DNA of 64,000 nucleotides from Lasiosphaeria ovina (Eukaryota > Ascomycota > Sordariomycetes > Sordariales > Lasiosphaeriaceae): positions 1 through 64,000 of the forward strand of contig JAULSN010000016.1 of NCBI GenBank assembly GCA_033439765.1, in the 5' to 3' direction. The notes beneath the pieces are model-generated. The model was not told the origin of the DNA. It did not search any database and worked only from the letters and a program-made list of their open reading frames with translations. Each line of letters opens with the position of its first letter. Position 1 is the first letter of the stretch. The position numbers were made by a program, and so were the translations under genes. Shown here in pieces: positions 35,100 to 46,075 of the stretch.

Positions 35100-37380
35100 G
35101 AATGGGAAAAATCTGCCAGCCTAGACGCCCGAAGCCAGCCATCGCCATACCGAAGCTTCAAAAAAGGCCATATCGCCGCCAATTAAGCAGGCACAATAGC
35201 TTATTGATGGTATCGCTACTAAGCCCGTATCTCTATAGTCCAACGACTAATTTGGCCATACTAAATAGCCTCTTATAGTCTAAAGATATCGCCGGGATCG
35301 AAAGAAGGTCAAAAGCCATTCGTAATAGCCGTGGAAAGCGTTCTTAGTTATCCTTCCACTAAGCCAGAATATCATTAACAGGTTTAATAGGCTCCTAAAG
35401 GTATTATTGAAGTTCAGAAGCGTAGTCGGGAGGGTCATAGTAGTCGTGGCCGGTAAGGTAGGTATTCGGGAGGTCTTACGCCTGTATAGGGACTTCGGGG
35501 ACCTCGATATAGGGGTAATACCAGTTAAAGAACGCCCTGACTAGGGATATAATATCGAGGACCTATTTAGCAGGGAGATATTTGACCAACCACTTATCCT
35601 TATACCCGGGGTATAGAACTATCGAGACCTAGTAAATAGGTGTAATTTCCATCCTCTTAATATATTTCTTGAGCTTCGTAATTGAGCGATCGAGACTATG
35701 AGCTAGGAAGACCTCACTTTCGCTTACGAAAGTTGCGTCGGGCGCTACGGCAGGCTCGGGAGCTAGCTGGCGAACGTTGATAGCGATCGCCGCTTCGGGA
35801 GGCATTATTAAGCCGGCGCGGCGGGGAGGAAGGTCGGTATTATAATCCCGTAGGCGGGCAGAGGGCCGGGTCGCTCGTTATATTCGTCTCGGTATTACGG
35901 GCGGCTCTATAACGACGATTTCTTCCTATATCGGGGTAGGTGGTAGTAACGGTACGGGAGCCGGGCGAGCCGGTACAAATATAAGCCGCCGACTAGAAAG
36001 CTCTTTAACCAAGTAATATATCGTCGGGATGACCTCATAAAAGAGTGGCTTCCTATATTCGAAGCGCTTAGTAATAACTTTAAAGGGTTCTAACTAGTTC
36101 TTAACTTCTTTCAAAATATACTAGTCTTCGGCGCTCAATATATCGGCAATAAGGACTCTTCTTATCGGGTCGGGAATTTGCAACGACTAGAAGGTCTAGT
36201 AATCTAGTATATCGCGAAATCGTAATACCCTCTTAATTATAGAATAAATAGAGTTCTATCGAGTACTATTATTAGCCCGTAATTAAAGCCCGGCCAAATC
36301 GTCGTTAAAGAAAACCTGATTACCAATAGCCTCAAGCTCCGCGGCGCTCAGCCGCTTATTAGCCACGTTGAGGAAGGAATCCCGGCGTTGAGGGTTATAG
36401 CGAATATAGTGTACGAGGTTATGAAGCTTACCGACTGGCCCGCGTTTACGCTATTCCTTGAGGATTTTATCTTCTTCTTTAAGGTCGATTACGAGGCTAT
36501 CGCGAGATTCGAGTATGCGGAGCAGCTCTTTACTATCACCCTCAATAAAGGCTTTGGCGGCTAGGTTAAGTATATGGCCGAAGCAACGTATACGACGGCG
36601 CGCCTCGGAATCCTCCCGGCCGTCGGTATTAAGGCCCGGCTTAAGCTCCCGAATTAAATGCCGAATACTGGTATCGTTATTATTAGCATTATCGGCTTAG
36701 AAGTAGCCGACTTTATTATATTATATACCGTACTCGGCGAGGGCTTTCGTGATGATCGGCGCGAGGTTATCGCCGCTATGAGCACCCTAGATACGAGGTA
36801 TACCGAGCGTATAGTTCGTGAGCTTCCCGGAGGTATCGACGAAGTATAGAAATATACTAAAGAGGGTATAGCCGTTTGGCGAAGTCTATATATTAAAGGA
36901 GAGGTGTTTTTTGTACTTACTTTACGTTATTTTATCGCGTAGTTATTGTGCTTGGCTAGCAAATCTTTCTTCCACCTAGGCCTTGATCGTATTAGCTAAC
37001 TTCGGTAATAATATACCTACTAATCCGGGCGAAACCAGGGTCAATATATGGCGAAAAGTAGGTCCTTCGATTATATGGAAAGGAATAGAGTCTTCGATGA
37101 CCCAGTTAAGGACTACTTCCTTAAAAGCATTAGCCAAATATAACGGAATCGGTATATTACTCGGCGATCTTGTTAATACCCCGGCGCGTTATATTTCTAA
37201 TACGTTACCGTACTTCCTCTTCTTGGCCGGGCCCTCGGCCGGGTCCTCGGGCTTAACTATAGTCTCGATAGGCTTCGTAGGGTCAAATTTATCGTATACG
37301 GCATTAAGGTATAGAGCCGCTAACGACGTAGCCGTAGAAGCATATATCGTAATATTAGGGCAAAGGGAACAAATCCATTA
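35100..37380 (-). pseudogene. hAT transposase, many stops
   Basis: Minus-strand fragments in order: near 37350-37000, PAKKRKYGNVLEMQRAGV and a GPTFRHILTLVSPGLV-like DNA-binding region. Near 36740-36260 come an AHSGDNLAPIITKALAEYG stretch, RIRCFGHILNLAAKAFIEG, and RKRGPVGKLHNLVHYIRYNP followed by RRDSFLNVANKRLSAAE. These match the hAT transposase core and the WRKRGP-type motif; the W before RKRGP has become TAG. The C-terminal dimerisation region left of 36200 is too degraded to read. Non-functional. Confidence 0.75.
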
Positions 37381-38050
37381 ATAGCCATCGAGGCGCTCCC
37401 CGGCCGGGCTTAATACTACCGTAAAGACACCCTATATAAGAATCCATAATATTCTTTTCTTCTTCTTAAAGACCCACGCTTCTAATACGTAATACTTCCT
37501 TCCTACTAGTATATAGGGCTAAAGGTTCAGGTCGTTATGAAGACTTCGGGAGTCTACCGCGCGTAGGGCTTTGATGCGGTCCGCGATGGAGGTAGGCTCG
37601 TGAAGGAAGCTTTCGATCGATGTAATCGGTATAGAGCTTTGAGCGGAATTCGAGCCCGGGGAATTCGGAGGACTATCGGAAAAGGTAAAGGGACTCCCGG
37701 GAGGGCTCGTCATCGTGTTGATAGGTCGGAATGGCTTCAATTGTAGTAGAAATGCTGGCGTTCGTAGGTATGTTGCTGCGTTCGGACTGTTGTTCGGGGG
37801 CTGCCAGGCAAATGCAGGCTTTTCGCCCGGAAGATCCATATTTTCCTGGGCAGGGAACCCACTGTTGGTACCCTGAACCCAGGAAAATTGGACCATAGAA
37901 AAATGGCCCTATATATACCATATTTACAAATATATTTACCACATCTACGGCTTCAATTTGCCTTATTTGGGACCTTTTTTACCTTATTTGCTTTGCAAAT
38001 ATTTGTATTTGACGTATTTGCATTGCCATATTTGCATTATTGCGAGCGCT
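36741..38050 (+). repeat. 1310-bp tandem duplicate, copy 1
   Basis: Begins GGGCTTTCGTGATGATCGGC and ends TTGCGAGCGCT. It is contiguous with the hAT transposase reading frame to its left, so this is the original copy. Confidence 0.9.
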
Positions 38051-38690
38051 GGGCTTTCGTAATAATCGGCGCGAGGTTATCGCCGCCGTGAGCACCCTAG
38101 ATACAAGGCATACCGAGCGTATAGTTCGTGAGCTTCCCGGAGGTATCGACGAAGTATAGAAATATACCAAAGAGGGCATAGCCGTTTGGCGAAGTCCATA
38201 TATCAAAGGAGAGGTATTTTTTGTACTTACTTTGCGTTATTTTATCGCGTAGTTATTATACTTAGCTAGCAAATCTTTCTTCTACCTAGGCCTTAATCGT
38301 ATTAGCTAACTTCGGTAATAATATGCCTACTAATCCGGGCGAAACTAGGGTTAATATATGGCGAAAAGTAGGTCCTTCGATTATATGGAAAGGAATAGAG
38401 TCTTCGATAACCCAGTCAAGGACTGCTTCCTTAAAAGCATTAGCTAAATATAACGGAATCGGTATATTACTCGGCGATCTTATTAATACCCCGGCGCGTT
38501 GCATTTCCAATACGTTACCGTACTTCCTCTTCTTGGCCGGGCCCTCGGCCGGGTCCTCGGGCTCAACTATGGTCTCGATAGGCTTCGCAGGGTCAAATTT
38601 ATCGTATACGGCGTTAAGGTATAGAGCCGCTAACGACGTAGCCGTAGAAGCATACATCGTAATATTAGGGCAAAGGGAACAAATCCATTA
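38051..38690 (-). pseudogene. Truncated duplicate of hAT transposase N-terminus
   Basis: The minus-strand frame 38657-38286 (KFDPAKPIETIVEPEDPAEG ... FHIIEGPTFRHILTLVSPGL) is better preserved than its twin in copy 1. It is cut off where copy 2 joins the internal terminus at 38051, so the catalytic core is absent. Confidence 0.75.
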
Positions 38691-39360
38691 ACAGCTATCG
38701 AGGCGCTCCCCGGCCGGGCTCAATACTACCGTAAAGACACCCCATATAAGAATCCACGATATTCTTTTCTTCTTCTTAAAGACCCACGCTTCCAATACGT
38801 AGTACTTCCTTCCTACTAGTATACAGGGCCAAAGGTTCAGGTCGTTATAAAGACTTCGGGAGTCTACCGCGCGCAGGGCTTTAATGCGGTCCGCGATGGA
38901 GGCAGGCTCGTGAAGGAAGCTTTCGATCGATACAATCGGTACGGAGCTTTAAGCGGAATTCAAGCCCGGGGAATTCGGAGGACTATCGGAAAAGGTAAAG
39001 GGACTCCCGGGAGGGCTCGTCATCGTATTGACAGGTCGGAATGGCTTCAATTGCAGTAGAAATGCTGGCGTTCGTAGGTATGTTACTACGTTCGGACTAT
39101 TGTTCGGGGGCTGCCAGGCAAATGCAGGCTTTTCGCCCGGAAGATCCACATTTTCCTGGGCAGGGAACCCACTGTTGGCACCCTGAACCCAGGAAAATTG
39201 GACCATAGAAAAATGGCCCCACATATACCATATTTACAAATATATTTACCACATCTACGGCTTCAATTTGCCTTATTTGGGACCTTTTTTACCTTATTTG
39301 CTTTGCAAATATTTGTATTTGACGTATTTGCATTGCCATATTTGCATTGTTGCGAGCGCT
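38051..39360 (+). repeat. 1310-bp tandem duplicate, copy 2
   Basis: Begins GGGCTTTCGTAATAATCGGC directly after the internal terminal repeat of copy 1. Differences from copy 1 that I compared are almost all C/T or G/A transitions, consistent with RIP acting after the duplication. Confidence 0.9.
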
Positions 39361-39369
39361 GAGTGGAGC

Positions 39370-41990
39370 GCGTGGTCATCGAGACCTATAGTTTGGTCGG
39401 TAAGCCCGTTATACTTCTAGCTTTCATAGCTCTTGTGTGTGTGTGTGTTTGCGCGATAGGATTCCAGAATTATTCAGCTGAACGGAGCCACCGTAGGCGA
39501 GCTTGCGAGCCGGAGGTGGCCTAGAGAGGCTGTCTCTTCTCTTTTACCGTGAGGGTGCCGAATGTTTTTCGAACGCTGATTGGCCAGTTTTCGTCCGTGC
39601 TGAAATGGACTCCAGGGACTGGTCGATCGGAGAATCCTCGGATTCCTTAAGCCGCGGAATACCGAGCGCAGCGAGCTGCCGGAGGCACCGTTCAGCGACC
39701 CCTTCCTGACTTGCCAGGTAGCTTATTTTAATATATTTGACGAACCAAAGGAGTAGAATAGGGATATTTGCCCATTACTTCTTCTTTTCCAACCTTCGAT
39801 GTCTATCTATATATACGATATATAGATTAAAGTTGGTCACGAAAAAAGCCAATACCCGGCAGGCCGTGGATCCGTCTTAGACCTCGTTAATCTCGCACCC
39901 ACCCTTCAATCTGAGGTGCATACCTTATAAATGACATTTATGCCTTTTAATTATACATACGGCCATAGATAGTGGAAAACTCGGGATCCCGTCCGCTCTC
40001 CCATAGATAAGCCACTAATCGCAATCTTAGTTAGTTATCGGAGTGGGCGGCTTTTTTTTATTTACCGGAGTCTAGACCCACTATTAATCGGATACACCCA
40101 ATCAAGTCAGTCTCACCTACCTCAACCTCAACCTGTCTATAACAAAGTCTACTAACCTACGAGGCAGGTTGCTAGGTAGGCAGCTAAATTATATATCTCT
40201 GCATTTTGTAATATATATTATCTAATATTTAACTCTTAAGTAAACACGTACTTACCTCTTAACTATTAGTTTTAAAGGGCGTAAAAACAGGCCCCGGAAA
40301 TGCACCGAATAAGAGTGCGGCGTCTCACGGCGTATCCGTTTCGTAGCCTTCAAACCAACAACCACCGTTCATAAGACCACTAAAAAAGGGGCATGAAACG
40401 GACGAAAATTTCATACCATCTCTTCCCCTCTCCCCCCGTTTTAATCTTAATTCCCCTCTTCGCTCGTTATACTTTTAATTCCCTATAACTATTACACACC
40501 GCTCGACTGTGTGGGTCACTTGTCTGTAAGGCGCAGGTATGGCGCCGGAGTTGACCGAAGGTAGGTAATTATAGACTGAACTGAGGGCAAGCTCCTCTGC
40601 ACGGGTGAATACAATTGAAAGGTCTGCTACTCAAAGTGTATGAGTACTGAGAATGTGTATTGCTTGCTGTCACGACACGGCTACCCGGATGACAAATGGC
40701 AGGCCCAATTCCTCACGTGACCGACGACCAATGCGGTGGGGAGCAATCACATGACCTCTAGCTCCACCATAGAGCATTTAGTCTTCGAGGGCAGGCAAGG
40801 GCGGGTCTTCTTTTTCCTTCCTTCCTTAGCTTAGAATCTTCGTCCATAGATGCCAATACAGATAGCTGCAAAGCGATCGTCTTCCCGTGGCCGTGACATT
40901 AGGCTAAAACCCCTCTTAAGGTTATTCTTTCTTAATAACCTTATAAAAATAATTTACACGAGTTCCACAATCAGTATCCAGACCTTGCAGGACCCCCGAA
41001 GCGCCTGCAGGCCTGGACAAGGGCTTACGCAGCAGACAAGACGGCGGACGATCACGATGATGATGATACACCAATAAAAACAGGAGAACGCAAAGTACGA
41101 AGATCAATGCGGAAAAAATGATACAAAAGGAGACCCTCGCGCGGGAGGGGGGGGTGATGTTACGGCACGGCCAAACTATGGTCCGTGGTGCCGCAACCAG
41201 CGCTCCGGCTGCAAGCCCCACGTGCAGCCCTAGTCCGGATTGGGGTTAGCCCACTCGTGACTACTCGACCCTACAAGACTCACGCCTGCACAACTGGCAG
41301 GCTTCTTCCTTTTCCTTTTTTTTCTTCTTTAGTTTAGTTACTTACGAATTCAGCCACTATTTACTTGCAGCCTTGTCTCCTATATTTGACTGCCTTCACA
41401 GTTCCACCTGCTTCAGCGGCCTCCAGTCCAGCTCCGAGATTGGCATTAATATCTTTGGGGATGTTGCGCTCAAGGCGGCGTTTGTTATCTTTAACGGTAC
41501 GTCGTCGCCTACTATTGGATGGGCTGCCAAGACCCTTTAACTTGAATGCCTCGAAGGGTATCATAGGCAGAATGCTCGGATGACTACATGTATGGCGGGG
41601 AGGTTCAGGGACCGAGGATGAGCAGACTAAGGCAGTTTGATGAGAGGGTAGGAATGTGTTATATGTATGGAGGATAGTTGTGTAGAGCAGAGGTTGAGAG
41701 TTTTTGGTTATATGTCTTCAACTACATATAGTCTAGTAGCAAATACAGATCTGATACAGGCATTAGTCCTTTTCCAACAGGGTTAGGGTTATACGTGCAA
41801 AAAACTCCTACATTTTGACCAGGTTCAATCCACACTGCCAAGCCAACGTCACTAATGGCAATTCCTTGCATTGCAACATCACCACATTCATATTGCAACA
41901 CTACTGCATTCTTATCGCAACAAGTCAAATCTATCTACAGCTTTAAACAAAGCTAGCCAGACCTATCAACTACACAAATCGTTTCTAGTC
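39370..41990. other. Gene-poor, AT-biased region
   Basis: Contains a (GT)n microsatellite at about 39434-39448 and a 50-bp segment (39816-39860) shared with 33429-33478. A decayed 5S copy lies at 39954-40056. Minus-strand frames 41221-40922 (one membrane segment, FCIIFSALIFVLCVLLFLLV, no ATG) and 41564-41361 (67 codons, basic) are possible exons of lost genes but cannot be supported. No other gene seen. Confidence 0.45.
39954..40056 (+). pseudogene. 5S rRNA pseudogene
   Basis: The plus strand begins ACATACGGCCATAGATAGTG and continues through CTCGGGATCCCGTCCGCTCT and CCCATAGATAAGCCA, identical or nearly so to the 5' half of the intact 5S at 30827-30945. The 3' half is scrambled (CAATCTTAGTTAGTTATCGG) and ends at a T8 tract. 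Confidence 0.75.
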
Positions 41991-43545
41991 ATGCCGCCGC
42001 GCGGCAAGCGCCCCGCGCACCGGATGCTCGGCGCTGGGGGACTCCTAAAAGAACGAGACCTCCTACCCACTGAAGTCGACTTTACGAAAACCGAGACTAT
42101 TGCGCGGGCGCCGACTGTTGATTTGACAGCGCTTTCGTCTTCAGAATCGTCAAATTGTGACGATTATGACAGCTTCTTCGGCGTTGACGACTTCGATGGT
42201 GATGATGATTTGGGATTTGGTCATAACGGCCTGGGGATTGACGTCAATGTCAACAACAATAAGCCCAGTCTTGATCTTCACCTGTCCCTTGATTTCCCGG
42301 CTCAACTGCCCGAATTTCAGTTGGCTGCCTTCTCGTCCAGTTCATGAGACAGCGATCCCAACGGCTGTAATGATATTTCCGAACCTGATAGCCAAAGCGA
42401 TGAAAGCAGCTGGAATGGCTTCTCTGAGTCTGATGCCGATGGCAATGAAATCGAACCGCTCGTTCCTATTCCTAATCCACCAACGCGATTCCCTATCATC
42501 TACGATGAAGCCACAAGACGACTTCAGGCCGGCCTACCACCACAGTCGACGATCTACAGACCAAGCTTAACTCTTGGGCTAAACCACACGGATTTGCTAT
42601 GATTCGTCGGAACGGGCGCAATTGTCAAGGTCCACAGAAAGAGCATTCTCGGTATAATATCGTCTGTGACTGCTCCGGAGCAAAGCAGATCAATCTCAAC
42701 AAAGCGGGCTTACGGCGTACATCATCGAGAAAGTGCGGTTGTGAATGGAAAGGTTTTGCAGTCAAGACTGTTGATGGATGGATTTATCGCCAAAACCCTG
42801 ACCCAACGCATCAAGTCCACAACCATAACGCTTCAGACGCTATTTCTGGACATCCTCAACATCGAAAGATAGACTACAAAACACTTGAAACTATCGCCAA
42901 CACATCAAAATACCACGGAATCCGTGCCAGAGAGGTTTTTGCCATTGTCAAGGACCAACATCCCAAGAGTAATCTTACCAGGCAAGATATCTACAATGCG
43001 CGGGCGTTGCTACGCCACAAAAACCTTGACGGCTATACACCAGCAGGCGCACTGATCAAAGCCTTCGATGAACTCGGCGTTGATTACCAAGCCAAATGAG
43101 ACCCTGACGATACAAATCGATTCCTTGGCCTCATTTGGACCTATAATCAATGTATGGCTATAGCTAAGCGTTATCCATATGTTATTTCCCTCGATAATAC
43201 GTATGGAACAAATCGCTTCAACTACCCGTTGTTCCAAGTAACAGGTCTATCAGGCGCCGGTACTATTTTCAACCAGTGTTTTGGCCTTATTAACAATGAG
43301 AAGAGAGAGGCATTTGACTTCCTTATTCAAGGTCTAAAAGACCTCCGGGAGAGGGCACACGTTAGGGCGCCGGCTGTTGTTACTGACCAATGCAAAGAGT
43401 CCAAAGCTGCATTGTCAGACATATTCCCTAATGTACAACAACAACTGGATGTATTCCACATCATAGCAAATGTGCTTCCCAATACAAAGAAGAAGTTCAA
43501 AGTTAACGAAAGCGAAGATTCTAACGACGAAGCAGAGAAAAGTAG
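41991..43545 (+). pseudogene. Mutator-like (MULE) transposase, truncated and interrupted
   Basis: ATG 41991 starts an acidic N-terminus (MPPRGKRPAHRML ... DDFDGDDDLGF). A FAR1/WRKY-GCM1-type zinc region follows (CDCSGAKQ, then SRKCGCEWKGFAV and HNHNAS). The MULE catalytic region begins at 43154 (YVISLDNTYGTNRFNYPLFQ, then VVTDQCKESKAAL and QQQLDVFHIIANVL). Lesions: TGA at 42345-42347, a frame change near 42540, and an in-frame TGA at 43097-43099 just before DPDDTNRFLG. The protein stops making sense near 43545, before the third catalytic residue and SWIM region, where it abuts the end of the coiled-coil gene. Terminal repeats were not found. Confidence 0.8.
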
Positions 43546-43569
43546 AACAATCCCTGCACCCTGTGATAC

Positions 43570-44376
43570 TCACTCATCAGACGTAGAGCGCGCCCGATCA
43601 GCTACGATAGTTGCTACTTCCTCCATCACCTTCTTGAGAAGGCCCTCAACACACTGCAGACGCTTCTCCGTCTCTTCAGCCCGCTTGTCTTTGTCTTCGG
43701 CGGCCGCTTTATAGATCTCAATCCGCATCTCTGCGGTCTTGAGCTTCTCCTGAACCTCTTCGAATTTCTGCGAGAGTTTTTGAAGCTTATTCTCGGCCGA
43801 GGACTTGGCGGCATCAGCAGCTTGTTTGCTTTTTTTCGCGGCATCTCTTTCGTTGTTGGCAGAGTCCTTATCAAAATCGGCGGTCTTTTTTTGGGCGATG
43901 GCGTTGTCTCTTTCGTCCTTGGCGTTTTGGACGGCGACGTCTCTTTCGTCCTGGGTGTTTTGGACGGCGGCGTCTCTTTCGGTCCTGGCGGCGGCGATGA
44001 CGGTGTCTCTTTCAGCCGCTGCTGTCCGGTCTCTGAAGAGACTGAGGAATTGGTCAAATCCCTGGATGGCGGTATGGATCCAGGAATAATTGCCCGCGGC
44101 CTCGGGCGCGTCCGTGATCCGTTTGGATTGACGAGTGATAGCATCCCAGACGTTTATGGCCAGGGGCCCAATCATCCATACTAGTGCTAATACAAGTGTG
44201 ACTTGGAACCATACCGTTGGAAACGGCGGCCGGACGTTGTCCTCTATGAGGTGAAGTATATCCGTCACCTCCCTGAGAAATTGGTTGATACCGATACCAG
44301 CTTCGGCCGAGATGCTGCTCAAAACAGGAGCAAAGGCCGCAATGATCATAATTATGATCATTTGGAGACGCGCCAT
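43570..44376 (-). CDS. Coiled-coil protein with N-terminal membrane anchors
   Basis: A single minus-strand exon of 268 aa from ATG 44376 to TGA 43570. Residues 1-24 are a hydrophobic start (MARLQMIIIMIIAAFAPVL), signal peptide or first helix. A second membrane segment follows at about 55-75 (VTLVLALVWMIGPLAINVW). From about 112 to 250 the protein is one long, highly charged coiled coil made of degenerate repeats (ERDAAVQN, DERDVAVQNA, DERDNAIAQ). Probably anchored in an internal membrane with the coil exposed; function unknown. Its 3' end lies within 30 bases of the broken MULE transposase on the opposite strand. Family not recognised. Confidence 0.6.
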   Translation of the reverse strand: MARLQMIIIMIIAAFAPVLSSISAEAGIGINQFLREVTDILHLIEDNVRPPFPTVWFQVTLVLALVWMIGPLAINVWDAITRQSKRITDAPEAAGNYSWIHTAIQGFDQFLSLFRDRTAAAERDTVIAAARTERDAAVQNTQDERDVAVQNAKDERDNAIAQKKTADFDKDSANNERDAAKKSKQAADAAKSSAENKLQKLSQKFEEVQEKLKTAEMRIEIYKAAAEDKDKRAEETEKRLQCVEGLLKKVMEEVATIVADRARSTSDE

Positions 44377-45272
44377 TTTACTATCCCAAATATTAGTTCA
44401 TGTAGACGCTTGGTTGATACTAGTCTGAGTACCCGAGACTAGCTTGTTCCTAATTGTGCCACTTGGTAAGTTAAGGGAAGAGTACTACTCAAATAGATAA
44501 TAAGGACAGCTTGACAACGACTTTGAAGGTTATATAAATATAGCTGGGACGAAAGATGCTGGGGTAACTACACTACGGCAGCAGCGGGCCAACATACAGG
44601 TGAGAGTGTGATAGTCAATGACTATCACAAAAAACGAGGAGGCGAGGAAGAAGACTCTCACGGACGAGGGTCTAAGTTACGATTAGCCGAGGATTCTAAA
44701 CTGTGGTACCATCTGATTCAACATACCGGTGAAAGCGCAATAGGATTGGATATGGAGGATGTGCTGTGCCCAGGCCATGAATAGTAACAACACGACGATA
44801 CCGACAAAGAGCGACGAGCAAGAGATAGAACCACGGGTTTAAAAAAAAATTTGCTTGTATATGTATCTAGCAAGAGCGACCCTATACGTGGTTAACATTG
44901 AAACTCAACCATATGCCCATAAGGAAGGAGCACTTTGGTAACATCGCCACCTAGCTTTTGTAACTAGAAGTAACTACCTGGACTAATAGAACACACCGTC
45001 CGCAATATACGAAATCATCTGGCATGTGCCGAGGTGGTTCTCCTTAGTCATACCTTCCTTGCTACAACTCGGCACTTCGGAGTTCTCGGTAACTGAGGGA
45101 GGCGAAACAGGAGGTTCGACCTTTTTTGAGATATTTGGGGGCGTCCATTTCCTCGTGCAGATCGAGAAGGTACTCGTTAATCGGCCACCAGTAGTTGAAG
45201 CAACTACGCTCGATCATTTTACTAGCTAATAGCGACGATGGCGGGAAGGTCCGGGTCAAGCATATAATCTTA
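44377..45272. other. Intergenic left of MITE
   Basis: No supported gene. Open frames at 45026-45229 (+) and 45062-45349 (-) are short and featureless. Confidence 0.45.
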
Positions 45273-45991
45273 GAGCTTTGCTGCGCGCACCCACCCTTTT
45301 TGCTGCGTACACCCACCATCCCTAAAATCGTAGGCCTGGCAGCCGGCAATTCCGATCCCCTTTTTGTACGTAAAAATGCCCACTTTCAATGCAGGGAGCC
45401 ATGCAACTAGCCCGCCGTATGGCAGGGTCAACCCGGTGTCAATTATGAAGCTATTTCGCTGCGGAAAACCTTGCATTCTACGGCTTCAACTACATTTCCT
45501 GTGCCTCATTCGTATACATAGTGACTGGCAATATTGTTGCAGGATTTCCCGCCTTATTTACGATACTTTTGTGGGAGCCCGCAACACAACCTCCCTGCAT
45601 GCCCTGACTGTCCCCACTTTTACCGGAATTCGTGTTCAATTTGCGAAGACTGCATTTTTGAACGATTTGGCCTGCCCTGCGGTCACCTTCCTAAATAGGG
45701 AATTCTTCAATTCCTGAATATTTTGAAGATGCTTTTCTTCATCACGGCGACCTTCGTTGAGGTTGCAAAGCTTGCCCGGGGATACAGGGCACTGCAAATT
45801 TGTGTGTGTGGGATATCCTGGCTTAAGCCAGGGTGGCCTGCAAGGTATGGATCCGATGCTTGGGCGGCTCCATCTAAAAGTCCGAATTTACTACGGCAAA
45901 AGCCGGGCAGTTGATATCAAGTGCCAGGGCTATGATTTTACCAGAGGGTGGGTGTACGCAGCAAAAAGGGTGGGTGCGCGCAGCAAAGCTC
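45273..45991. mobile_element. 719-bp MITE with ~47-bp inverted repeats and TA duplication
   Basis: The left end GAGCTTTGCTGCGCGCACCC, followed by ACCCTTTTTGCTGCGTACAC, is matched exactly by the reverse complement of the right end. TA flanks both sides (45271-45272 and 45992-45993). There is no transposase frame inside. TA targeting suggests mobilisation by a Tc1/mariner-pogo transposase, but its ends do not match either pogo element in this window. Confidence 0.85.
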
Positions 45992-46075
45992 TAATCTTAT
46001 CCCGTATCTACTTAGCTACTTATGCCAAGAGAAAAAGGAGATATATATATCTAAACACAATACATTGCTCGCATA

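Larger units (their letters stand above)
34935..39361 (-). mobile_element. hAT-superfamily transposon, RIP-degraded, right arm duplicated
   Basis: Terminal inverted repeats of 23 bp (left begins CAGCGCTCGCAACAATGC, right ends GCATTGTTGCGAGCGCTG) are flanked by a perfect 8-bp duplication, AGTGGAGC, at 34927-34934 and 39362-39369, as expected for hAT elements. The interior is TA-rich with many stops. Minus-strand hAT transposase segments are recognisable. The rightmost 1310 bp occur twice in tandem (36741-38050 and 38051-39360), each ending in the same terminal repeat. The span 34935-38051 would by itself be a complete 3.1-kb element. Confidence 0.92.

Noticed and set aside
36983..37381. 132-codon plus-strand frame and its twin at 38323-38691
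   Set aside because: Antisense of the hAT transposase N-terminus, which is the meaningful reading.
40922..41221. 100-codon minus-strand frame with one membrane segment
   Set aside because: No ATG and an in-frame stop shortly upstream; possible lost exon but unsupported.
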